Assembly: GCA_018287875.1 (NCBI GenBank)
Contig: JAGVVL010000018.1
Location: forward strand, 930,001-994,000
Direction: 5' to 3'
From: Nigrospora sphaerica
Taxonomy: Eukaryota > Ascomycota > Sordariomycetes > Amphisphaeriales > Apiosporaceae
DNA length: 64,000 bases
The translations under genes and the position numbers were made by a program. The notes below the pieces were generated by a model, which was not told where the DNA came from, did not search any database, and was given only the letters and a program-made list of their open reading frames with translations. This document shows, piece after piece, positions 34,548 to 44,872 of the stretch; the stretch's first letter is position 1; each line of letters opens with the position of its first letter.

Positions 34548-35808
34548 GTTGACGATGGTGTGCATGCAGGCAAGATCTGGCCGGTATGGGTGCTCGAGTG
34601 GTCGCCGCTGTTCGGGATACTCGCTGGGTTTCTACGGGTTGCCGAGGTGTCCGGCTTCTTTTAACAGCGAGGCGACGATGCGGACTTGCGTTCCGTACAG
34701 CTTTCCGCCCGAGGGGCATGACTGCAACCCCCCCTGAGCGAATGCAGCATCCTGAATAGGCGTACTGCAGCCAGTAAGTAACGTAAGACGTCACTCCAGG
34801 TCTCTCCGACAAGCCGTGGCGCGCCGCGCGGCCATGAGTGTGATGAAGCGATCGAACGCGGGCGCGCCCGCTTCGGGTAGCCTGTATGCACATCGTATGT
34901 CCCGCATCGATGAGCATCCGTACCGAGGCAGCCCCGCCGCCCTCGATCGGCGTTCGTCGACGGCTGGCTTCCCGTCGGCGCGGGGGGACACACCAGGTGG
35001 GGAGGGTGTGGGCTTCACGATATCAGGCGGAGGCGAGACGCTATTGGCAGACACCCGAGGAGGAGACGATACGACCCCATCTTCCGTGCCGGGCGGACAT
35101 CGGGGCTTTCAGTTCTGCCGCAAGCAAACATTAACTGGTGCATTTCATCACCCTCTAGATATCCCTGTCTGCCAACATCTTGGAGTGGCCGAGTGCGGAA
35201 ACAGCGGCCCCGTTTTGGGCCGAACCTTTGCGGGGAAATGGATGAGGGGCAGAGGGGGTGATGGGGAAGCGATCTTCACTCCCCTACCCACAGTGCAATG
35301 GATCGCCAAAAAAGATCAATCCATCCATGGAGGCATCAGAAGCTGTTCCCCTTGTTAAGCAGCCACTTCAAGATTTCGTGGCTGAATCGCTGACTGTCGA
35401 ACGAATCGTGCTCTTAGTAGGGAAACCACCTGGGTTTTGAGTGCTTACTGAGATGGGCTGAGGCGGCGCGCGGGTGTGCCGAAGTATTCCAAGATCTCCA
35501 CTGACTGCGGCCCAATCACTAGCCGCGCAAGACGGGAGCCGCCACTGATGGGTGGACCAATAAGAGTACAGAGATGACGGATATTGGTCATGGAAATTTA
35601 GGCCAATCGAGAGTTCATCAGTAAGTCGCGGGGGTGAATGACTAAGAATTGCATTTTCGGTATTAGCTAGGTACCTCTTAGGTGCTAGACAACCGCAGTC
35701 TACAAAAAGTGTTCCGAATCGCTCGCATCTCCGTTGTTGCTGTTCCCGGCACCTTACTCAACTTAACCACGACATACCGGCTTCCCGCCTTACCGAGCCC
35801 CCACCGCT
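34548..35808. other. Spacer between monooxygenase and esterase genes
   Basis: This includes the promoter of the monooxygenase and the 3' flank of the esterase gene. Open frames (for example plus 34816-35358) have no domain and appear accidental. Confidence 0.4.
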
Positions 35809-36951
35809 TCAAGCATCCCTCACTTTCTTCCGGGCAAAGGCGCCGATGCGCGCGGCGACGGCGTGGGCGCTCTTGGTCCAGCCGAGCGAGGGGTAGACCA
35901 GGAGGGTGTCGTGCGGAGCGTCGGGCTCGTAGTAGACGTCGACGTCGTTGCCGGCGTCGCGCATCTCGCTGACCCAGCGCGTGCCGTCGATCTCGAGCAT
36001 CTCGGCCTCGCCGAGGGTGACGAGGAGCGGCACGCCGGCGGCGAACGGGTGGCCGAGGGGCGAGATGTAGGGGTCGGCGACGGCGCAGCCGCGCGCGTAG
36101 GCGGCGGCGCCCCAGCGCAGGAAGGACGGCGGCAGGTAGTCGGTCGCGTAGTGCGGGTTGGAGGTGATGCAGACGTCGGGGCCGAGGCAGCCGGCCGGGT
36201 TGACCCAGGGCGCGACGAGGACGGCGTTGCGCGGGCGCGGGATGCCGAGGGCGCCGCCGAAGTCGGCAATGTAGCGCAGCAGCGCGACGGCGAGGTTGCC
36301 GCCCGCGCTGTCGCCCGCCAGCGTCACGCACTCCGGCGGCACGCCCAGCTCCCGCACGAGGAATAGGTAGCTCGTGAGCGCGTCCTGCAGCGCCCCCGGG
36401 AACGGCGTCGGGTCCGGCCGGCATGCGAGCCTGTACGCCGGCGCGAACACGCCCGATACGTCGGCGTGCTCGAGGAGCGCCGCCGCCACCGCGTCCATGT
36501 GCGCGTCGCGCCCGTTGCCAATCACGAACGCCCCGCCGTGCAGGTGCAGCACCACGATGGCCCGCGAGTGCTCGTCGTTGGGCGCCTGCATCCGCGGGTA
36601 CCAAGTGACGCCCACGGGCGCCGGCGCCACCTCCGCCGACGCCTCCAGTGGCCCCGTGTAAAAGGCCGCCGGCGCCGGGGACGCCACGCGGAACCGGTCC
36701 TTCTCTTTACCCGGTCGCAGGCTCAGCCCCAGCGGCGTCTCCGTCCGTGATTCCATGTCGACGACGCTGCGCGTCAGCCGTGCCATCAGGCTCTGTCGGA
36801 ACGTCCACTGCGGGTGCGGTCGGCAGGAACGGAGGGTGTACTTGAGGATCCATAGCGGCAGACGCGCGAGGATGTGTGCGACGCAGTAAAGCTTGAAAAG
36901 TGTGCTGAGGGGCTGGTGCGCGAGCACCGATTCCGTCTTGTAAAGGGCCAT
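35809..36951 (-). CDS. Alpha/beta-hydrolase fold esterase, HSL (hormone-sensitive lipase) family
   Basis: A single-exon gene of 380 residues starting MALYKTESVLAHQPLST; the frame stays open 55 codons upstream, but that stretch is Arg-rich and lacks sense. A hydrophobic N-terminal segment (LFKLYCVAHILARLPLWILKY) may anchor it to membranes. The HGGAF oxyanion-hole motif is near residue 138, the nucleophile motif GDSAGG near 213, an acidic residue in LGEAEMLEIDG near 315 and the histidine in PHDTLL near 343. This is a full HSL/class-3 hydrolase set. It should hydrolyse short-chain or lactone esters. Codon usage is very GC-rich. Its nearest same-strand neighbour is the Baeyer-Villiger-type monooxygenase, which makes such esters. 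Confidence 0.92.
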   Translation of the reverse strand: MALYKTESVLAHQPLSTLFKLYCVAHILARLPLWILKYTLRSCRPHPQWTFRQSLMARLTRSVVDMESRTETPLGLSLRPGKEKDRFRVASPAPAAFYTGPLEASAEVAPAPVGVTWYPRMQAPNDEHSRAIVVLHLHGGAFVIGNGRDAHMDAVAAALLEHADVSGVFAPAYRLACRPDPTPFPGALQDALTSYLFLVRELGVPPECVTLAGDSAGGNLAVALLRYIADFGGALGIPRPRNAVLVAPWVNPAGCLGPDVCITSNPHYATDYLPPSFLRWGAAAYARGCAVADPYISPLGHPFAAGVPLLVTLGEAEMLEIDGTRWVSEMRDAGNDVDVYYEPDAPHDTLLVYPSLGWTKSAHAVAARIGAFARKKVRDA

Positions 36952-37440
36952 CGTGACTGACACCAGCGCGGTTCGTGATACGGATGTGTCGGAAGCAGAG
37001 GCCAGGTCAGACAGATCCAAATCTTCGTGCACAGAGCGCGGAAACTGGGCAAACCGGCCTTTATGGCCCCTTCGGCCTCTTCGGCCCCTTCGGTTGACAG
37101 GTCGCTCTGCTGGCAAACCGCGTCACGGTGAGGTGGTACCGTCATGTTCCGGTCTGAGAAAACGTAGGGTTCACGACCAGCAGAGCATAGAGCGCTCGCG
37201 ACCTCGGTACGGCTCGGTACTAACGAGCAAGAGGTGACAGGCGAACACGGCGCCTGATCGACCCCAATTGGTCAGACCCCCGTGAACTCTGTCTGATAAC
37301 ACGGCCAGGCGGATCTCCAGCCAATAATAGCCGTTGCGATTTGCGGGGTAGACCGGGGGGTCGAGGGGTTGAGTCTTGAGATGCGGAAAGGAGGAAAAGG
37401 AGGACAGGGTTGTGGCTACGGCTTACCCTTCTCTCCACCC
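36952..37440. other. Promoter side of the esterase gene
   Basis: A short repeated word occurs at about 37062-37092 (gccccttcggcctcttcggccccttcgg). No gene seen. Confidence 0.4.
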
Positions 37441-38083
37441 TCAGTTCTCCATATGCCCCTGCTCCGCCTGGAACTGCACATGGCTCGCTACAATTTTCGC
37501 CAGTCTCTCGTCACGAGAGGCCTTGGCGATGTCGAAAAACAGCCCGAAAGCCCTGCCGTCGACATGCAACGTCGCGCAAAAGCAGTGCGTCGGCCCGGAT
37601 GGGGGTCGAGCGTGCGTCATGGACCCGCAGAGCGCCGGCACGAGCGCGAGCGCGGCCGATCAACGTCTGTGGGTACCCAGAAAGGATCGACTCGGGGGGG
37701 AGGCGGGCGCTAGGGATATCGTATTGTGATGGTGGCATGCGAGGGATGGAAAATGCCAGTGCATAGAGTTTGGTGACATGCCGGGACGCACAGTGACTGC
37801 CGTCCCTCATGACTCAGGGCATCGACCGTGCACCCACGACTTGGGAGCTGAGGGACCACACGCAGCAAGTGGGCCTGCGATTTGGGAAACTATAAAACCG
37901 CATTGGGCCTGAGTGCCCTATCATTAGAAGAGAATGACTTACGAAAGCCCGCAGTGAAGCCAAAGCTTCGCCAGCACGACAGGGCGCCGTCCCAAACAAC
38001 TGCACCGTTACACCAGCACCGCTTGATTTTGGCTCTGGACGAATCTGGAATTTGACAAAGACTTTTTTATTGCCTGACGCCAT
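37441..38083 (-). CDS. Candidate small spliced gene, unknown
   Basis: From ATG 38083 the frame reads MASGNKKVFVKFQIRPEPK and on to SLRAF, then meets a perfect GTAAGT donor (exon 38083-37939). A CGCAG acceptor at 37875 restores an open frame (AHLLRVVPQLPSRGCTV). A separate protein-like tail, FGLFFDIAKASRDERLAKIV and QFQAEQGHMEN, ends at 37441 and could be reached from a GTGCGT donor near 37,800 via a GGCAG acceptor, again in phase. The first exon is convincing; the rest of the model is not fixed. No family is recognised. Confidence 0.33.
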
Positions 38084-40665
38084 GATATCTAAATTGGCTG
38101 CCTTGTGGTGTTCTCAAAATGCACGCCCGTGTCAAGACATGATAACGACCGTCAGTCAATTCCCACCACCGTTGGGGAACACATCGAAATCCGAGAAACC
38201 GACAAACGGCCACTTTATGGGATCGAGATGATAATCCTTCCTCCGCGATTTCGGAGTGTAAAGATGAGATAGACCAGATTCTACCATGCTGAGATGGCCT
38301 TTGAAGCCATTAGAGCTCATCGATAACTCGGATGTTTCAGATGGGTTTAAGTTCTAGAGTCGCCGCCACCTCGATGAGAGGGTTTCAAAACTGTCTAAGT
38401 CTGATGAGCATTCAGCCCTTGGAGTAAGAAATAGCTGTTTTGCACCGCTCCGTATCGTCGACCACTCGAAATCGATGATCCATTTAGTTGTCGGCCATCC
38501 GGAATTGTTATTCATCGGCTGAACGAAGGTTCATCTCTTCCTGTTGAATGAGCTACACCAAGCAAGCCATTCCCTCGTGTTCTCCGCAGGATTTCGAACA
38601 TTGGTCGAAGACAACACACCCGGTCTTAGCGGTGGCAGCCTTTCCAAAACCAGCAAATGACTTGGACGATCTAAAACAAGCTAGCGCCCCCGCCAACGAG
38701 CAGAAAAATGGCATGACCGCGAGCTTCCGTGTTCAAAGACCTAATACGGTCTCTCCATGCGGGACATTTTGCTAGATTATATAAAACTGCCATCCATGTT
38801 TTCATATGATCGCCATAGATCCAACGACCGCTTCGCCTGAGGTGAGAGAAAAAGGCAAAGGAGCGGAGCCATGACAGCCCAACAACGGGCTATAACCCAT
38901 CAAAAGATAGTCGACAAGGTTGCCATGCATTTTTTTGCCACCGACGAACTTCCTGACAGACCTCGAAACGATGACACTGTCAAAGGAGCTCAGAAACACC
39001 GACTCCCCAACACCATCTCCCGCGGACCAGGCCCGAGCCCGTTGTATATATCCAGAGTGATTGGATGGAGAGAACGAGAACCATGTTCCAGTCATGGTAA
39101 AATGGAGGAGACTCCTATAGATATATACCCGAACGACGTGCAGAGAGACCCCAAGAATCCTTGGCACCCGCGGGGGTCGAGCGAACAGACCGCCGAAGTC
39201 CGAGAACGAGTGTTGAGGGGCCGCCCGGTCGGATGGAACCGAACAGAAGCGACAACCTGGGGGCTTATTCCTTGATACGAAAAACAAGTCCCGAATGTTC
39301 AGGTCCTTGGTCCCACGTGGTGACGGGATTTTAGTCGCCCGCTCGATCCCTGTCGCCATCCGCCAAGCGGCCGCCGAGGTGTGTGCCCTGACTCGCGCGA
39401 TGCGCACCGTTGGACCCGGGGAGGCAGAAACCTTAATACGCAGCGGGTTGCACCATTGGCTACCAAACCGACGCATAACGAACTCGGTACGGCCGCATCG
39501 GCGCGTGCAGGCCTTGGCCACAGTCTGGGTTGGCCCATCAGGGCCGCAGACCACCATCACCAAGAGCGCCGCCGTCGCCCCCGCGTCCAGGTTTCCTGTC
39601 CTCCTTCCCCGATCCGGCCCATGCCTCCGGAGGGTAGGCGAGGCCAGCGGCGCCTCTCCTCCTTCCCCTCTCATCGTCGCGTCGGCGCAATTGCCATGCC
39701 CCATGCCTGCCCAGCATCGCCTGATTGTTTCCCCAAAATGGCAGGCGCGGAGCCAATGGGTCCGGCGTCCGTCGCTCTGCCTCTGGGCCCCATTACGAAC
39801 GGGGGAGGTCAGTCCCAGCCCGCCCGCCTGCATCAGGCGGTTCTCCCTCCTCTCCAACCTGGGTGGGGGGAGAGGGGGCGGAGGAGGACCGGGGATGAAC
39901 ACGACGTGCAGTGCGTCGCCCCAAGAGCAAGACGCTCGCCATATAAAGGGATCAAAGCGAAACGGGGGAAGGGAGGTGGGTCTTGAAACCACAATTGCCG
40001 GCACGGCGACCAGGTGATGAGGCGACAGGCCCGTGCTTTCTTTTTTCTTTATTTCCTCTCCCTGTTGACCCTTTTGCTTGCTTCGCCCACTGTCGTGAAC
40101 AATTGGCGCAGACGAGCGGGGCCCAAGAGACGACGCTCGGCTTTCTTCGCGCGCCGGAAGGAAGCCCCCGAGCGAGATTGAAAAAAAACCCACCGCGGCT
40201 CTTTTTCCATTGGGGTAGAAGAGGGGCCCGACGGGGGCTGCAAGAAGGAAGATCCGTTCGCTCCCTCCACCCTCCCCGTCGCTTGCTAGCAGGACAGAAC
40301 TGTCTTCAACTGCTCTCTAGCGCACTTCATGGGAGGAAGCAAACTCAATAAAGCGGGTGGCCGGCCCACAACGCCTATTTTTGGACGAGGGCGTCGCTGC
40401 TTCACTCAGATGGCCGCCACCAACCACCCCCCTGGACTGCGATACGGGCTTCCTCCCAATGGGCCGCGTAGGAGGTTACCAAGGTGAGAACCAGTCTCGC
40501 TTGATGCCGAGGCACGCCGGGGTGCCAGTGGTCCGAATAATATCACTCGCAAGGTGCGAACGCCTACGTCACTCGGACTGCATCATGAAGCGGCCCGGTT
40601 GCGGTTCATTAGGCAATACTCTACGGACGAAGATTCTGTCTCCTACCCGGGCCGGTGCCGAGGCT
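38084..40665. other. Gene-poor spacer
   Basis: A long minus-strand frame (38802-40193) and overlapping plus-strand frames (39295-40017) coexist here; both are Arg/Pro/Gly-rich, without domains, and neither is accepted. A catataaaggg word at about 39939 resembles a TATA box in the plus direction, but no gene follows it. Confidence 0.4.
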
Positions 40666-41892
40666 CTACTCGTGCTTGAAAACCGGCTTGCGCTTCTCGA
40701 TGAACGCTTTGAGGCCCTCCTGGCAGTCTTCCGTGTCGAACGTGGAATAGTACAGCGCCTTCTCGTGTGTCATACCCATCTCGAGGTTTGTTGAGTCGGC
40801 TACGGTGACGGGGTGTCACTTGTCAGCAGCGCTCTTCCCTTCAATCCAGGGCACGTAAGGCTGTCGTGGACTTACCGGTGAGCACCGCCTGCTTTCCGGC
40901 CTTGATGACGGGCCCGGAAAGGGACGCGATCTTTTCTGCCAGTGCCAGGGCCTTCTCCAGGACCTGCTCTTTCGGGAACGACCTAGTCACGACGCCCAGA
41001 CGCTCGAACTCGGCGCCGGTGGCCGAGTCGCCGGTGAGGATGAATTCCATTGCCTGCGCGCATGACCGGGTTAATACGCTGAGTCGCACAGACCGATTCG
41101 TCTGCCTTGATCGATCCTCCGTACCTTGTGCTTGCCGAGTGCGCGGGCCAGCCGCTGGGTACCGCCCGCGCCGGGAATGGTCCCAATCTTGACCTCGGGA
41201 AGGCCAAAAGTGGCATCGTCGGCGGCATAGATCATGTCGCACTGCCAGGTTAACGGCGTCAGACACGAGTCTCGGCACTTCGGGGGAGTGGGCCACTTAC
41301 TGCCAAGGCAATCTCGCAACCTCCACCCAGCTGCCGGGGGGATAGCGTCAGTTCCTGTCATCCGCAGGAAACGAAGAAAAGTACTCAAACGGCGCGAATG
41401 TCTCGCAGGGGGAGAGATAAGAAAAGAAAAGCGTCCAAACGGTGGGGGGGCGGCAAAGCGACCAGGCGCAGAACAAAGGGGGAGGCGACGTACTGCAATG
41501 CCCACGACAGCGGCAATGATGGGCTTGGAAAAGGCAGCGAAGGCGTCGGTGAGGTCCTTGAGAAAGTTGCGCCGGTGGGCAGCGGCGGTAGAGATCTGCA
41601 CCAGCTCCTTGATGTCCATGCCGGCTGTGGTTGAACGTCGCCCACTGGGTTAGACGGGGTCCCCGGCCGATCGACGAAGGGCTGAACGGAACTCACCGCA
41701 GAAGGGACCCTCGGGGCTGCCAGCAATGACAAGGGCGCGCACGTCGTTGTTGGCGTCCAGGGCGCTAAGGGATTGCACGATGGTGCCGATCATGGCCTGG
41801 CTGAAGGCGTTGCGCTTGGCGGGCCGGTCCAGCTGCAGGATGGCCACGCCGTTGTCCTGGACGGTGATGCGGATGTCGTCGGTGGAGGCCAT
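40666..41892 (-). CDS. Enoyl-CoA hydratase/isomerase (crotonase family)
   Basis: Six exons (41892-41697, 41624-41494, 41330-41301, 41241-41125, 41053-40876, 40799-40666) join in frame to 261 residues, the size of a mature short-chain enoyl-CoA hydratase. It hydrates trans-2-enoyl-CoA in beta-oxidation or amino-acid breakdown. Key segments are NAFSQAM and [20 protein letters not shown] carrying the first catalytic Glu, [20 protein letters not shown] carrying the second, and the closing [20 protein letters not shown]. The 30-nt third exon encodes exactly the oxyanion-hole loop. The C-terminus KHE is not a peroxisomal PTS1. The frame stays open upstream to ATG 42066, and that 58-residue extension could be a mitochondrial presequence, so localisation is ambiguous. 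Confidence 0.93.
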
Positions 41893-42000
41893 GGCTGGTT
41901 GTGTGGTCGTGGTCGTGGTCGTGGTGGGTGCCGGTGCGGTTGCTGGTGGCGTGTGGAGGAGTCGGCGTGTACAAGTTACCGGATGGAGTAGCCGTGGTAG

Positions 42001-42021
42001 GGTGGTGGTGGTGGTGGTGGT
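42001..42021. repeat. (GGT)7 microsatellite
   Basis: Seven perfect ggt units. A related gtggtc repeat lies at about 41903-41925. Both fall inside the possible N-terminal extension of the hydratase, where they encode Thr runs on the minus strand. Confidence 0.85.
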
Positions 42022-42066
42022 GAGAAAATGCGACGACGGGCTTGGAAAGCAACAAACTACCACCAT

Positions 42067-44872
42067 TAAAGTTCAAGGAGGACGGGCTATCACGAAAAAG
42101 GGGACAGAGTGTCCGGTGCCGCGCCGACTAGGCGCGTTGGCTTCCAGACGCTCGCGAACCTCTTGATCGGGTCCCCCACAACGGGGCTACCATCAGCTCT
42201 GAGGAGCTCAAGGATTTGGGGGGAATGAGAATGCCGCTGCATGTCGCATCGCAACGGGGGCGGATTGGAGCCAGGCGCCTATCACCAGCGCGATAATCAT
42301 TTCCCCAAATAGCCCCCGTTTCGAACCAAGCTGCCCCTTTGTCGCACGGCAGGTTTCTCGGGAGGACGGGCGGCGCAACGGCGGCGGCTAGATTGACCTC
42401 ACTCAATGAAGGTCCTCTGGTTACCCGAGGTATGCAGGTAGTGGCCCGTATGGGAGGTAGGACCAGGCAGGTGGCCCAAGTCTTGCCTACCTCAAACAAC
42501 CTCTGTTAGCTGTGGGGAGGTGTCGGCAGGTACTTTTGAGCCCTTGTGTGCTGCTACGATGTAGCAACGCGTCGTACGTACGATCCCGTACGGGTACGTA
42601 CACATTGTTTCTTCTTTCCTTCTCATAGCCCCCACCGTGCCTGCTAGTTATGCCCCAAAACGACAGCTGCGTCCGAGCCGCAAATCCACTTGATCCCGTC
42701 TCGGGGCTGTTTATTGGTGGGCGGTGGGTACTTCATGGCGGGTGGCGCCTCCACTTGCTTTTCACTGGGCCTGACGCCCGCCTCCCCGCTGGGGGATGTG
42801 TGGTCCCTGGTCTTTTTCCTGTTCCTCACTTTCCAGAGCGTTCTCAGGCCCTGTCGGCTCCGAGGGCCATCGTCCCCTGTCTCGTCGTCCAGGCTCGCGA
42901 AGGGGAGGAATCCAAGCTTTTGCACGCTGCATTTCATCATAACCACTCAGTCAGAGACAGCCATCCCTGCCAGACCAGAGGTGCCTAGCGCCCAAGTCGC
43001 GCCGAGCGAAAGCCTGTTCGCCCTGCGATCCCACGGGGGTGCCGAAACCCTGGCCGTTAGGCCAGCCGCATCTCCGGGCCACACTTGGCCCTCGGCCGAT
43101 TTACGCGCTCCCGCGGCAGACCTAGCGAGACATCCACCACAACGAGTGCCGATCGGCAACCAGGAGATTTAGGAGCCAACTGGGCCCAACTGGCTGCTGG
43201 CGCCCTCAATCTAATCCAAACAGCTCCAATGTTATGTGCCAGCGCAACACCGACCGGTGGGTAGCGCTTTAGCACCACTCATCTCGCGTTTCCTCCACGT
43301 CTCCTCCCCATCTCCTTCTCTTTCCTTCTCTCGTGGTAAATTTTTTTTTTTTTTTTTGCACGTGTGCAAGCGCTAAGTGCTTCAATCCGGTTTGCACAGC
43401 ATATGTAACCTCGTATGGGCCAGCGCCAGGCACCGCTAGCTTGCATAGCGCATCCAACGCTGGGCGGCTTTCACCGTGGCCGCTCAGGCCCCTCAACCTT
43501 CCTATAACGGCGCGGGACCGTGGGACCTCGTCCCGAATGCGTCGGCCGGCCAACACCATGGCCCGTTTCCACGCGTGGCTGCGGCCGCCGATGCAGAGCA
43601 CCCTGGCAGTATGCGGTGCGCTCACCACGAGATGGGCCGGCGGATTGAGATTTTCCATGGCTCCAGAGGGTTGGCGTGTATGATGCAGCGGCGCGGAACA
43701 GCTCGGCGCAGTCTGCGTCTTGGCCCTTGTCCATACCATCGACGCCCGCCCCGCCCTTGCTCGTACCAGCATGCCCTTGACTAAGGGATGACAGAGGCCT
43801 GACCCATGTTGTTGCGCTGCCCACAGCCGCACTAGCACGGGCAGCCACACAAGCAACCCACTTGTAAGGAGTTCATCCAGGGGTCGAGTTTCTTGGCCAA
43901 CGCCATGTGGATCGAAGCGGGCGACTTCCGGCAGATTGAAACGGGGATCTAGCCTACGTCGGCCGACGCCCCAGACTCATTGTCTATTTCCGCCCAGACG
44001 AAGCGCTGCCTTGAGCCTCTGAACTCTGCCTCGACGTCTAGCATAGCATGCCATGACTCGCCACGGAATATGCGCTGTTCAAGAGCAAAAAGCCCCGAGT
44101 CCCGAGGATCCATGCCTCGCCACAAGCCCCTCTGCCCCCACTCGCCACAGCCCTGTTAACACCCGTTGCACGGCAGAAGAGCCATCGGCGGTATGGGCAT
44201 GCCGGCATTGTGCTTCATCTTGGGGTCATCTCATGCAATATCACCCACTGCGGGACAGCCTCCCGGCCCCGGTTTTTACCGGATCGGGACCGGTTCCCGC
44301 CCACGCTCGGCCGGAACTAGACCACTGTCGCCAGAAAACGCACTGGAGGGGAAAAAGCACAGCCGAGGTCACCCAAAAGAGAGGGAAGCAGGACAGGGGT
44401 GGTTCTTGAAACGCCCGCCTTGGGGCGCCGTTGGGAGCCACTCTATTCGCGCATCTGGAACCTGACAACACGAGATACCATCTTGGACTCCTCCGTGTTC
44501 CCACCCGAGATATGGAGCCATGTTACATCTGAGCGCACCACCGAACGTGGTTGCAATCCTCGCCGGGCGCTCCATTGGGCAGGAGGGTGCCGGATCTGCT
44601 TGCTGTAGTCCAAATACGCCGGCGGGCGTCGCCACGCCAGTGAGCGAGCTCCCGAACATGACCCAGCCGTACTGGAGCCCACACACCCACGGATGTACTG
44701 CCCTATGGGGGACGGCATCTCATGTGGCCTGGCGGAGAGTTATAAGGACGGGCGAGGTCCATCATCGGGCCCATCCGTTTGTTTTTGGTGTTCCGTGCCG
44801 GTTTTTCACTTCTACCCCCTATACGCCATCCCGTTTTTGTTGGCAACGCTGTAGCATTGGGGCTCAGTGACC
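42067..44872. other. Long spacer upstream of the TmpL-like gene
   Basis: No supported gene. It contains a run of 17 T at 43341-43357. Frames such as minus 43269-43856 overlap plus-strand frames and have no domain. The right 130 bases are the probable promoter and leader of the TmpL-like gene. Confidence 0.45.
44741..44747 (+). promoter_or_regulatory. TATA box candidate for the TmpL-like gene
   Basis: TATAAGG lies 126 nt upstream of the ATG at 44873, followed by a T/C-rich leader. Confidence 0.4.

Noticed and set aside
38802..40193. 463-codon open frame on the minus strand
   Set aside because: It is low-complexity Arg/Pro/Gly-rich, has no domain and overlaps equally open plus-strand frames; its length is explained by GC-rich composition.
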